Shown piece by piece: positions 16,409 to 24,487 of a DNA stretch of 64,000 nt. The stretch's first letter is position 1; each line of letters starts with the position of its first letter. Source of the stretch: Falsiroseomonas tokyonensis (GTDB lineage Bacteria; Pseudomonadota; Alphaproteobacteria; Acetobacterales; Acetobacteraceae); the NCBI RefSeq assembly GCF_019024325.1, contig NZ_JAFNJS010000001.1, positions 62,001 to 126,000 on the forward strand, in the 5' to 3' direction. A program made the position numbers and the translations under genes. The notes under the pieces were generated by a model. It worked only from the letters and a program-made list of their open reading frames with translations, was not told the origin of the DNA and did not search any database.

Positions 16409-17793
16409 CGCTCATCATTGAACCCGGCTGGGTCTGGGACGCGGAGAACGGCCTGCGCACCGGCCACAGCGTCATCGTGCGGGACGGCGTGGTGGCCGAT
16501 GTGGTCGCCGGATCTCCGACCCTCGACGCCGAGCGCATCGTGGCGCCGGATGCGCTGCTGCTGCCGGGTTTCATCAACCTGCACAACCACGCCCTCTCCG
16601 CGCCGCTGTTCCGCGGCCTGGCGGATGAACTGGCCCCCGGCGACCTGCCCGGCCACATCGTCTATGCGCTGCTGATGCCACTCGGCGATGTCGCCGCCGC
16701 CGTGATGACGGAGGAGGAAATCGGCGATGCGGCGGAGATGGCGCTGCTCGAGGGCCTGCGCAGCGGCACCACCGCGCTGCTCGATGTCTATCGCGTGGCG
16801 CAATGGCCCTTCATCGAACGCGCGAAACGCCTCGGCCTGCGCAGCTGGTCCTGCCCCTACCTGTTCTCCGCGCCGGTCGGCATGACGCCGGACGGCAAGC
16901 CGACCTACAGCCCGACCAGCGACACCGGCTTTGACGCCATCCTCAAACTCTTCGACCGTTTTGACGAAGGCCCCGGTGGCGTCACGCGCGTTGGCTTCGG
17001 CCCGCATGGTCCCGACAGCTGCACGCCGGAGCTGCTGCGCGCTATCGATGCCGCCGCGCGCGAACGACAGACGATCGTCTCCATCCACGCGGCCCAGAAC
17101 CTTATCGAGATCGAGAAGGTCACCGCCGCGCACGGCAAGGGCTCCATCGCGCATCTCCGCGACATGGGCCTGCTGCGGCCCGGGGTGGTGTTGGCGCATG
17201 GCATGTTCGCGACGGATGAGGAGATGGCGGCCATCGCGGAAGCGGGTGCGGCCCTCGCCTCCTGCCCCCTCGCCTTTGCGCGCTCCGGCCGCTTCGTGCC
17301 GCTGGCGCGGATGGAGGCTTCGGGGCTGCGCCTCGGCATCGGCACGGATGGCGTGACGCTCGACATGCTGCACGAACTCCGCACCGCATCCGTCTTCGCC
17401 AAGGTGCAGTCCGGCACGCCGCATGGCCTTTCGGCGCCGCGCCTCCTGCGCGCGGCGACGCGTGACGCGGCACTCGCCTTGGGGCGCGAGGATCTCGGCC
17501 TGGTGGCGAAGGGCGCGCGGGCGGACCTCATCCTGTTCGACCTCGGCTCCTCCCGCTACCAGCCGGTCTGGGATCCGCTGAAGTCGCTGATCACCAATGG
17601 CAGTTCGGCGGACCTGACGCTGGCGATGGTGGAAGGCCGCGTGCTGCTGCGCGACGGAAAGGTCCTGACGGCCGACGCCACCGCCGTCACCCGCCGCGGC
17701 CGCACCGCCATCGAGCGCGTCTGGCGCGAGGCTGCGCGGCGCGGTGCGATTCCGGCATCGATCGCGGCGCGGGCGGCGATAGCATTGCACTAA
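16405..17793 (+). CDS. Amidohydrolase of the TRZ/ATZ deaminase type
   Basis: 462 aa starting at TTG 16405, overlapping the AEC stop. Metal ligands typical of the superfamily are visible: HNH in LPGFINLHNHALSAP near residue 60, the histidine of IVSIHAAQN near 230, that of VVLAHGMF near 265 and the aspartate of LGIGTDGVTLDM near 315. The C-terminus rebuilds the small beta-sandwich (LVAKGARADLILFDL). The family includes chlorohydrolases and guanine, cytosine or 8-oxoguanine deaminases; the exact substrate is not identifiable. A Bug binding protein follows 49 bp later and may capture a related compound. Confidence 0.85.
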   Translation: MTLIIEPGWVWDAENGLRTGHSVIVRDGVVADVVAGSPTLDAERIVAPDALLLPGFINLHNHALSAPLFRGLADELAPGDLPGHIVYALLMPLGDVAAAVMTEEEIGDAAEMALLEGLRSGTTALLDVYRVAQWPFIERAKRLGLRSWSCPYLFSAPVGMTPDGKPTYSPTSDTGFDAILKLFDRFDEGPGGVTRVGFGPHGPDSCTPELLRAIDAAARERQTIVSIHAAQNLIEIEKVTAAHGKGSIAHLRDMGLLRPGVVLAHGMFATDEEMAAIAEAGAALASCPLAFARSGRFVPLARMEASGLRLGIGTDGVTLDMLHELRTASVFAKVQSGTPHGLSAPRLLRAATRDAALALGREDLGLVAKGARADLILFDLGSSRYQPVWDPLKSLITNGSSADLTLAMVEGRVLLRDGKVLTADATAVTRRGRTAIERVWREAARRGAIPASIAARAAIALH

Positions 17794-17842
17794 GCGCGTT
17801 TGTCTCCCTAGGGTAACGGCTGCCCCGGGAGGATTTCCGCAC

Positions 17843-18826
17843 ATGCCCCGCCTCACCCGCCGTGCCACCCTGCTGGGTGCCCTCGCCGCCCCCTCCCTCG
17901 CCCTGGCACAGACGCGCCGCACGCTGCGGGTCGTCGTGCCCTTCCCGCCCGGCGGTGGCGTGGACAGCCTCGGCCGGCTGCTGGCGGAACGCCTGACCCC
18001 GCTGCTGGAGGGTCAGCACGTGGTGGTCGAAAACCGCGCCGGCGGCGGCGGGCTGATCGGCGCCGATGCGGTGGCCAAAGGGCCGGCGGATGGCACCATC
18101 ATCGGCGTGATCGGCGCCGCCACGCTCTGCGCCGCGCCCTTCATCCAGCCGACCATGCCCTTCGACGTGACGAAGGATTTCCGCGCGATCAGCCAGATCT
18201 CAGACAGCGCCGTGGTGCTGGCCGTGGGCAGCGATGTCGCGCAGCGCCATGGCTGGACGGATATGGCCGCGCTGCTGGCCTGGGCACGCGCGAATCCCGG
18301 CGGCGTGCGGGTGGCGAATGCAGGCATCGGCACCGTCACGCATCTCGCGCTGTCGGCCATCAACACCGCCGCCGGCGTGGAGCTGACCAGCGTGCCCTAT
18401 CGCGGCGGCGCGCAGCAGGCGATGGACGTCATCAACGGCACGGTGGAAGCCACCGCGGACCTGCCGGCGGCCCTGCTGCCGCACATTGCCTCCGGCCGCA
18501 TGAAGGCGATGGGCGTCAGCTCCGGCACCCGCCTCGCCTTCCTGGCCGAGGTGCCGGCGCTGGCCGAAACCCCCGCACTGGCCTCGATCGACATCCGGTC
18601 CTGGAACGCCATCATGGCCCCCGCCGCAACGCCGGAGGCCGAGGTGCAGCGGCTGTCCACCGCGATCCGCCGCGTCGGCCAGGACCCCAGCTTCGCCGCC
18701 GCGCTGCGCCCCTTCGGCTACGACGCCGTGGTCAGCGAAAGCCCGGCGGCGATGGCCGCGCAGATCGCGCGCGAAACCCCCGCCTGGCGGCGCCTGGTGG
18801 AAATCTCCGGCGCCGCCCGGCAGTAG
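17843..18826 (+). CDS. Tripartite tricarboxylate transporter substrate-binding protein (Bug), first
   Basis: 327 aa with a signal peptide (RLTRRATLLGALAAPSLALAQ) that has a twin-arginine-like start. The mature part has Bug family hallmarks: LRVVVPFPPGGGVDSLGRLLAE, VVVENRAGGGGLIGADAVAKGPADG and PYRGGAQQAMDVINGTVEA. Bug proteins bind carboxylates or other small organics in the periplasm for TctAB permeases. GGGAGG lies 10 nt before the ATG. No TctA or TctB gene occurs in the window. It converges on the next Bug gene with a 6-bp gap. Confidence 0.92.
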   Translation: MPRLTRRATLLGALAAPSLALAQTRRTLRVVVPFPPGGGVDSLGRLLAERLTPLLEGQHVVVENRAGGGGLIGADAVAKGPADGTIIGVIGAATLCAAPFIQPTMPFDVTKDFRAISQISDSAVVLAVGSDVAQRHGWTDMAALLAWARANPGGVRVANAGIGTVTHLALSAINTAAGVELTSVPYRGGAQQAMDVINGTVEATADLPAALLPHIASGRMKAMGVSSGTRLAFLAEVPALAETPALASIDIRSWNAIMAPAATPEAEVQRLSTAIRRVGQDPSFAAALRPFGYDAVVSESPAAMAAQIARETPAWRRLVEISGAARQ

Positions 18827-18832
18827 GCCGGC

Positions 18833-19822
18833 TCAATCCACGCTGGCGCCGACCGCCTGGATCACCACGCGCCACTTGGCGCTTTCCTCCGCCATGAAGC
18901 GGGCGAAATCCGCCCGCCCCATGGCGCGCGGAATGGCCCCGCCGGCGGACAGGCGCTGCGCCAGCGCCGGATCCTGCACGATCTCCTGCAGCTCCGTATC
19001 CAGCTTGGCCAGGATCGGCTCCGGCACCCCCGCCGGCGTGCAGAGGCCGAACCAGCCGGTGGAGGTGATGTCCACGCCCTGCTCCTGCATCGTCGGCAGG
19101 TCCGGAAAGGCCTCCACCCGCGCCGCGCCACTCACCGCCAGCGGCCGCATCCGCCCGGCCTGCGCCATCTGCGTCACCGCCGAGATCGACTGGAACAGCA
19201 GGTCGAGCCGCCCCTCGATCAGGTCTGAATTCATCTGCCCGCCATTCGTGTAGGGCAGGTGCTGCAGCGGCACGCCGGTGATGATCTGGAACTGCGACCC
19301 CGCCAGGTGCTGCGACGACCCCGCGCCGACCGAGCCGAAATTGATCGGCCGGTTCTGCGCCTTGGCCCAGGTGATGAATTCCTGCAGCGTCCGCGCCGGC
19401 ACGCTCGGCGGAATCACCACGATATTCGGCACCAGCGCGATCAGCCCGACCGCCGCGAAATCCTTCTCGGGGTCGAAGGGCATGTTGCGATACAGCCACT
19501 TGTTCGCGGCATTGGCGGCGATACTGGCCAGGCCCACCGTATAGCCATCCGGCGCCGCACGGGCGACCTGCGTCATGCCGATATTGGTGCCCGCGCCCGG
19601 CCGGTTGTCCACCACGATGGGCTGGCCGAGCTTCGCCTGCAGCCGGTCCGCGATCAGCCGCGAAATCACATCCCCCGCCCCGCCGGCCGGCCCCGGATTC
19701 ACCCAGCGGATCGGCCGGTTCGGCCAATCGCCCAAACCCTGGGCCCTGAGGCCGACCATCGGCATCGCGCAGGCACCCAGGCCGAGCAGCGCCGCACGGC
19801 GCGAAAGGGGGATCGCAGACAT
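18833..19822 (-). CDS. Tripartite tricarboxylate transporter substrate-binding protein (Bug), second
   Basis: 329 aa from ATG 19822, with GGAGAAG 5 nt upstream. The signal peptide is MSAIPLSRRAALLGLGACAMPMVGLRAQ with an Arg-Arg pair. The family motifs follow: RPIRWVNPGPAGGAGDVISRLIADRL, PIVVDNRPGAGTNIG and LPYTNGGQMNSDLIEGRLDLLF. The typical VPF..GG motif is altered to VNPGPAGGAGD. It diverges from the maleate-isomerase-family gene about 200 bp upstream and may serve the same catabolic unit. Confidence 0.92.
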   Translation of the reverse strand: MSAIPLSRRAALLGLGACAMPMVGLRAQGLGDWPNRPIRWVNPGPAGGAGDVISRLIADRLQAKLGQPIVVDNRPGAGTNIGMTQVARAAPDGYTVGLASIAANAANKWLYRNMPFDPEKDFAAVGLIALVPNIVVIPPSVPARTLQEFITWAKAQNRPINFGSVGAGSSQHLAGSQFQIITGVPLQHLPYTNGGQMNSDLIEGRLDLLFQSISAVTQMAQAGRMRPLAVSGAARVEAFPDLPTMQEQGVDITSTGWFGLCTPAGVPEPILAKLDTELQEIVQDPALAQRLSAGGAIPRAMGRADFARFMAEESAKWRVVIQAVGASVD

Positions 19823-20023
19823 GTTCTTCTCCGGAAAGCCTTCCGGCGGGATGAGACGTTGCGACCAGGCTTCGCGCAAGGGGAAGCTTGGCGAAAATTC
19901 GGGCAAGTTCTACGCCTGCGGCGGGCGGGGGTCTGGCGCCTGCCGCACGCTGTGGCACGCTGCACGCGCAGGGGCAGACCGGGTGGCCCGCACCCGACCC
20001 GCACATGGGATATGGAGAGACTG

Positions 20024-20770
20024 ATGGGTGACGTGCTCGGCTGGCGCTGCAAATTCGGCGTGATGGGCCCCTCGACCAACACCGTGGTGCAGCCGGACTT
20101 CGACATGATGCGACCGGCCGGCGTGACCAACCACTACAGCCGCATCTTCACCCCCAACGCCGACGCCGTCTCCAACGAGACCTTCCGCGCCGGCGCCGAA
20201 CTCATCGGCCGCAACACGCTCGACGCCGTGCGCTCCGTCATGACCTGCCTGCCGGACCACCTGGTGATGGGCATGTCCGCCGTGACCTTCTTCGACGGCG
20301 CCCGCGGCGCGGACCGCTTCGTGAAGGAAGTGGAAGACGTCTCCGGCCTCAAGATCAGCGTCGGCAGCCACGCCTGCACGGCCGCACTCAACGCCTATGG
20401 CGGCATCAAGCGCATCGCCGTGATGTCCCCCTACTGGCCCGCCATGAACATCGAAGTGGCCCGCTACTTCGGCGACATGGGCTTCACCGTGGTGCGCGAC
20501 ACCGCCTTCCGCTGCACCTCCTGGACCGACATCGCCGCCCAAACCCCGGCCCGCTGCGTCCAAGGCATCAAGGAAATCGACGGCGACGACGTGGACGCCA
20601 TCATCCAGGTCGGCACCAACCTCTCCATGGTGAAACTCGCCGCCATGGCCGAACAATGGCTCGGCAAACCCGTCATCGCCATCAACACCGCCACCTACTG
20701 GCACGCGCTGCGCACCCGCAACATCACCGACAAAGTCACCGGCTGCGGCAGCCTGCTCGAACGGTTCTGA
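20024..20770 (+). CDS. Maleate isomerase / arylmalonate decarboxylase family protein
   Basis: 248 aa, Asp/Glu racemase superfamily fold. The N-terminal GPSTNTVVQPDFDMMRP matches the substrate-binding start of maleate cis-trans isomerases and arylmalonate decarboxylases. The two places where such enzymes usually carry cysteines read MGMSAVTF (residues 82-89) and IIQVGTNLS (193-201), with no cysteine, so the reaction is uncertain. The start ATG 20024 has GGAGAG at good spacing; an ATG at 20012 is also possible. Divergent from a Bug protein. Repeat copy B lies 44 bp downstream. Confidence 0.75.
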   Translation: MGDVLGWRCKFGVMGPSTNTVVQPDFDMMRPAGVTNHYSRIFTPNADAVSNETFRAGAELIGRNTLDAVRSVMTCLPDHLVMGMSAVTFFDGARGADRFVKEVEDVSGLKISVGSHACTAALNAYGGIKRIAVMSPYWPAMNIEVARYFGDMGFTVVRDTAFRCTSWTDIAAQTPARCVQGIKEIDGDDVDAIIQVGTNLSMVKLAAMAEQWLGKPVIAINTATYWHALRTRNITDKVTGCGSLLERF

Positions 20771-20814
20771 CAGGCGAGGCGGGGATCGGGAGAGGGGTGG
20801 TCCCTGCTTGATTT

Positions 20815-21023
20815 GCAGGGGGGCCTTGCCCCCCTGCACCCCCCACCAGGAGGCAGTGGCCTCCTGGACCACGGGACCTTGTGCAGGAAGGGAGAGGGGC
20901 CGGAGGAAACGCATGTTCAGCGGTCCAGCTGGCCCCTCTCCCTTCCTGCACATGATTCGAAGGGTTCCAAGGGGCCACTGCCCCTTGGCGGGAGGGGTGC
21001 GGGGAGGGCAGCGCCCTCCCCGC
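20815..21023. repeat. Structured intergenic repeat, copy B (core inverted relative to copy A)
   Basis: About 209 bp with the same order of parts as the copy at 2053-2260: GGGGGGC/GCCCCCC hairpin, CCAGGAGGC/GCCTCCTGG hairpin, perfect 21-bp inverted repeat at 20881-20901 and 20931-20951, CCAAGGGGC/GCCCCTTGG hairpin at 20967-20988, and a final GGGAGGGC/GCCCTCCC hairpin. Outer arms match copy A in the same orientation almost base for base. The 29-nt core (20902-20930) instead matches the reverse complement of copy A's core, 20 of 29 bases. It fills most of the 324-bp gap between flanking genes. Confidence 0.9.
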
Positions 21024-21094
21024 GTATCACGCGGACCACCCCTCCCCGCCCTGCCTCCCTTTCACACCGCGCCCGGCCGGCGCATGCTGGCCGG

Positions 21095-21517
21095 ATGGAT
21101 GATGTGCGGATGCGCGAGTTGTTGTTGGGCACGCGGCGGATTGCCGTGGTGGGGGCTTCGGACCGGGTGGATCGGCCGAGTCATGGGGTGTTCGGGTTCC
21201 TGTTGGACCGGGGGTATGACGTGGTGCCGGTGAATCCGACCCTGGTGGGGAAGGAGGTTCATGGCCGTCCCGTGGTGGCGGGGCTGGAGGCGGCGGGGCC
21301 GCTCGACATGGTGGATGTGTTTCGCCGGAGTGCGGAGGCGGGCGCGGTGGTGGATGAGGCGGTGCGGCTGGGTGCGAGGTCCGTCTGGCTGCAGCTGGGC
21401 GTGGTGGATGAGGCTGCGGCGGCGCGGGCCCGGGCGGCCGGGGTGCAGGTGGTGATGGATCGTTGCCCGGTGATCGAATGGCGGCGGCTGGGCCTGCTGG
21501 CGCTTATCGGTCACTGA
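21095..21517 (+). CDS. CoA-binding (YccU-like) protein
   Basis: 140 aa, a stand-alone CoA-binding Rossmann domain. Key segments are RRIAVVGASDRVDRPSHGVFGFLLDRGYDVVPVNP, EVHGRPVV, DMVDVFRRS and the late VVMDRCPVIEW, all typical of the YccU family whose molecular role is not settled. It starts at ATG 21095 (MDDVRMRELL). Codon third positions favour G more than most neighbours do (many GGG, GTG, TTG), which is mildly atypical. Confidence 0.88.
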   Translation: MDDVRMRELLLGTRRIAVVGASDRVDRPSHGVFGFLLDRGYDVVPVNPTLVGKEVHGRPVVAGLEAAGPLDMVDVFRRSAEAGAVVDEAVRLGARSVWLQLGVVDEAAAARARAAGVQVVMDRCPVIEWRRLGLLALIGH

Positions 21518-21643
21518 ACGTCACCTTCGCGCCGCTTGAAATCGGCGGCCCGGCGGGCCAACTCCGCCTCCGGATGAAATGCCGGTAACATATCGGGCCA
21601 CCTCGGACCGCGGGCCGGCATCTGGCAGAGGAAGCAAGGGATC

Positions 21644-22351
21644 ATGACGGACGAGGAACGCCGGATCATCACCGGCTATGTGGAGCGGGTGAGCGGCGCT
21701 GCTGGCGCGGCGCCGCCGCGCCCGGCCTCGCCCTGGGGGGCGCTGGGCGGGGGCCAGCAGCAGGCGGCGCAGCCGCTGCCGCCGGTGGATCCGGAGGCTG
21801 ACCGGCTGATCGGCGAGCTTTTCGCCCGTTATCCGGAGGCGCGCTACCGCATCACCCAGACTGCTTTCGTGCAGGAGCATGCGCTGGTCGAGATGCAGAA
21901 CCGCATCCAGCAGCTGGAGTGGGAGCTGGAGCAGGCGCAGGTCCAGGCGCAGCAGGCCCAGCAGCAGCCGCGCGGCGGCATGTTCGGTGGCCTGTTCGGG
22001 GGTGGCCAGCAGCAGCGCCCGATGATGCGCACCCGGCCGCAGCCGCAGCCGCAGTATCCGCCGGGCTACAATCCGCAGGCGCTGCAGCAGGGCAATAGCG
22101 GCGGCTTCATGCGCACCGCGATGATGACGGCGGTGGGTGTTGCCGGCGGCATGATGCTGGGCAATGCGCTGATGGGTGCGCTGGGCGGTGGCACGGCGGA
22201 GGCGGCGACGGCCGCGGCCGGCGATTTCGCCCAGGAAGCCGTGCCCACTTCCTCCCCCTGGACCGATCCGGGTGGGGAGCAGGATGCGACGGCCTATCAG
22301 GACGATGCCAGCGCCTATGACGATGGCGGTGGCTACGACGAGGACATCTGA
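21644..22351 (+). CDS. DUF2076 domain-containing protein
   Basis: 235 aa. It starts MTDEERRIITGYVERV as DUF2076 proteins do. A helical segment follows (LIGELFARYPEARYRITQTAFVQEHALVEMQNRIQQLEWELEQAQ), then a Gln/Gly-rich linker (GGMFGGLFGGGQ), a hydrophobic glycine-rich helix (FMRTAMMTAVGVAGGMMLGNALMGALGG) and an acidic Asp/Tyr tail. Function is unknown; the hydrophobic stretch suggests membrane association. A good intrinsic terminator follows the stop. Confidence 0.85.
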   Translation: MTDEERRIITGYVERVSGAAGAAPPRPASPWGALGGGQQQAAQPLPPVDPEADRLIGELFARYPEARYRITQTAFVQEHALVEMQNRIQQLEWELEQAQVQAQQAQQQPRGGMFGGLFGGGQQQRPMMRTRPQPQPQYPPGYNPQALQQGNSGGFMRTAMMTAVGVAGGMMLGNALMGALGGGTAEAATAAAGDFAQEAVPTSSPWTDPGGEQDATAYQDDASAYDDGGGYDEDI

Positions 22352-22373
22352 CCAGCCGGTGGCAGGTCGATCG

Positions 22374-22399
22374 GGGGCGCGGGCGACCGCGCCCCTTTT
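22374..22399 (+). terminator. Rho-independent terminator after DUF2076
   Basis: A perfect 9-bp stem GGGGCGCGG / CCGCGCCCC with a GCGA tetraloop is followed directly by TTTT. It starts 22 bp past the DUF2076 stop and separates it from the LysR-wecBC operon. Confidence 0.8.
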
Positions 22400-22472
22400 C
22401 ATGTAACCAGATCCAGAGCACCTTCAACCGGCAGTTGCTCGTTTACGTCTGATTCACCATCATTGGCGGATC

Positions 22473-23354
22473 ATGCGTGTCCCCGACCTCGATCTCGATC
22501 TGCTGCGCTGCTTCGTGATGGTCGCCGAGCAGGGCGGCTTCACCGCGGCCGGCGGATTGCTGGGCCTGACGCAGTCGGCGGTCTCGCTGAAGATCAAGCG
22601 GCTGGAGGATCTGGTGCGGCGCCCCGTCTTCCGGCGCACCAGCCGCCGGGTGGAGCTGACCGCGGAAGGCGAGACGCTGCTGGCCTATGCCCGCCGCATG
22701 CTGGCCCTGAATGATGAGGCGGTGCGGCGGATGGTGGCGCCCGCGGTGGCCGGGCGGCTTCGGCTTGGCGTCGCCGATCATTTCGTGCCGCGCAGCCTGG
22801 CCCATATCCTGGCCCGCTTCGCCCGCACCTATCCGGAAGCGCGGCTGGAGGTGGAGGTGGGCCGCAGTCATGACCTGCGCGCCAAGCAGGTGGCCGGCGC
22901 GCTGGACCTGGTGCTCGGCAAGCGCCGGGATGGGGAGGTGGCGGGCGTGCCGATCTGGACCGAGCCGGTGGTCTGGGCCGCGGCACCGGATTGGCAGCAG
23001 CCGCCCGACCGCCCCCTGCCGCTCGCCCTGCTGCCGGAGGGCTGCATGTTCCGCGAGCGCGCCCTGCGCGCCCTGGCCCGTGCCGGCCTGGCCTTCGAGC
23101 CGGTCTTCACCTGCGACAGCCTGCTGGGGCTCGCGGCCGCCGCCCAGGCCGGCTTCGCGCTGACGGTGCTGGGCCGCAGCGGCTTCCCCGCCGGGCTGCG
23201 GGAGGTGACGGGCCTGCCGGAGCTGGGCGTGGTGGAAATGGCGGTCTTCGGCGATGCCGAGGGCCGCAGCCAGGTGGTGGCGCCGCTGGTCGGCTTCATC
23301 CGCGAGACGCTGGGGACCTCGCCGGGGACCCCGCTGGGGACCCAGGCGCCGTGA
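22473..23354 (+). CDS. LysR-family transcriptional regulator
   Basis: 293 aa. The N-terminal winged helix-turn-helix is clear (LDLDLLRCFVMVAEQGGFTAAGGLLGLTQSAVSLKIKRLE), followed by the effector-binding domain from about residue 90 (GRLRLGVADHFVPRSLAHILARF). Its stop overlaps the GTG start of wecB (GTGA), so regulator and sugar-nucleotide genes form one transcript. That is unusual, since LysR genes are mostly divergent from their targets. The effector is unknown. Confidence 0.9.
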   Translation: MRVPDLDLDLLRCFVMVAEQGGFTAAGGLLGLTQSAVSLKIKRLEDLVRRPVFRRTSRRVELTAEGETLLAYARRMLALNDEAVRRMVAPAVAGRLRLGVADHFVPRSLAHILARFARTYPEARLEVEVGRSHDLRAKQVAGALDLVLGKRRDGEVAGVPIWTEPVVWAAAPDWQQPPDRPLPLALLPEGCMFRERALRALARAGLAFEPVFTCDSLLGLAAAAQAGFALTVLGRSGFPAGLREVTGLPELGVVEMAVFGDAEGRSQVVAPLVGFIRETLGTSPGTPLGTQAP

Positions 23355-24487
23355 ACGCCTTCCCCCCGCCCCTGCCGGGCTGCCGCATCCTGGTGGTCTT
23401 CGGCACGCGGCCGGAGGCGATCAAGATGATGCCGGTGCTGGCCGCGCTGCGCGACCACCCGCGCCTCCGCCCCACCGCCTGCGCCACCGGCCAGCATCCG
23501 GCGCTGGTGGCCGATGTGATGGCCGAATTCGGGGAACGGCCGGAGATCGAACTGGGCGCGCTGCCGCCGGGCCGCGGCCTGCCGCTGCTCACCGGCTATC
23601 TGCTGACCTCGGTGGCCAGCGCCATCGCCGCGGCGCGGCCGGACCTGGTGCTGGTGCAGGGCGATACGCTGAGCGCCTTCGCCGCCGCCCTGGCGGCGCA
23701 CCAGGCCGGCGTGCCGGTCGGCCATGTGGAGGCCGGGCTGCGCTCCGGCGACCTCGCCAATCCCTGGCCGGAGGAATTCCACCGCGTCGCCATCGATGCC
23801 ATGGCCGTCCTGCGCTTCGCCCCCACCGAACAGGCGGCGGCGCATCTGCGCACCGAATACGGCAGCGGCCAGGTGCTGGTCACCGGCAATACCGGAATCG
23901 ATGCGCTGTTCCGCGCCCGCCGCACCGGGGTGGTGCCCGTGGCCATCGCGCCGGGGCGGCGCCTGCTGCTGGTCACCGCGCATCGGCGGGAGAATTGGGG
24001 CGCGCCGCTGCTGCGCATCGCGGAGGCGGTGGCGGCGCTGGCGCAGCGCGAGGATGTGGAAATCGTCTGGCCGCTGCACCCGAACCCCGCGGTGCGGGAT
24101 GCGGTGACGGGCCGGCTGGCCGGCCTGCCGCGCGTGCATCTGCTGGGCGCGCTGCCCTATTGCGACAGCGTCGCGCTGATGCGCGCCGCCAGCCTGCTGC
24201 TGACGGATAGCGGCGGGATGCAGGAGGAAGCGCCGGCGCTGGGCTGCCCCGTGCTGGTGCTGCGGGAGGTGACGGAGCGGCCGGAGGTGGTGGAAGCCGG
24301 CGCGGCGGAGGTGGTCGGCACCTCGACCGAGGGCATCCTGGCCGCCGCCCGCGCCCTGCTGGAGGACCCGGTGCGGCTCGCCGCCATGTCCCGGCCGATC
24401 TTCCCCTTCGGCGATGGCCGCGCCTCGGAACGCATCGCATCGGCGATCGGCGCCTGGTGGGAGGCGCGATGCAGCGCCTCTGCGTGA
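23351..24487 (+). CDS. wecB: UDP-N-acetylglucosamine 2-epimerase (non-hydrolysing)
   Basis: 378 aa from GTG 23351, coupled to the LysR stop. It interconverts UDP-GlcNAc and UDP-ManNAc in the cytoplasm. Signatures: ILVVFGTRPEAIKMMPVLAAL, LVLVQGDTLSAFAAALAAH, GHVEAGLRSGDLANPWPEEFHR, VTAHRRENWG and LLLTDSGGMQEEAPALGCPVLVLRE. Its product is the substrate of the next enzyme, WecC; the genes overlap by 19 bp. The pair makes UDP-ManNAcA for a surface polysaccharide, but no glycosyltransferases are nearby. Confidence 0.94.
   Translation: MNAFPPPLPGCRILVVFGTRPEAIKMMPVLAALRDHPRLRPTACATGQHPALVADVMAEFGERPEIELGALPPGRGLPLLTGYLLTSVASAIAAARPDLVLVQGDTLSAFAAALAAHQAGVPVGHVEAGLRSGDLANPWPEEFHRVAIDAMAVLRFAPTEQAAAHLRTEYGSGQVLVTGNTGIDALFRARRTGVVPVAIAPGRRLLLVTAHRRENWGAPLLRIAEAVAALAQREDVEIVWPLHPNPAVRDAVTGRLAGLPRVHLLGALPYCDSVALMRAASLLLTDSGGMQEEAPALGCPVLVLREVTERPEVVEAGAAEVVGTSTEGILAAARALLEDPVRLAAMSRPIFPFGDGRASERIASAIGAWWEARCSASA

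Noticed and set aside
22406-22460. AGAGCACC..GTTGCTC segment before the LysR gene as another copy of the 13-kb palindromes
   Set aside because: Only the AGAGCAC motif is shared; the arms do not pair well and the ATCCG part is absent.
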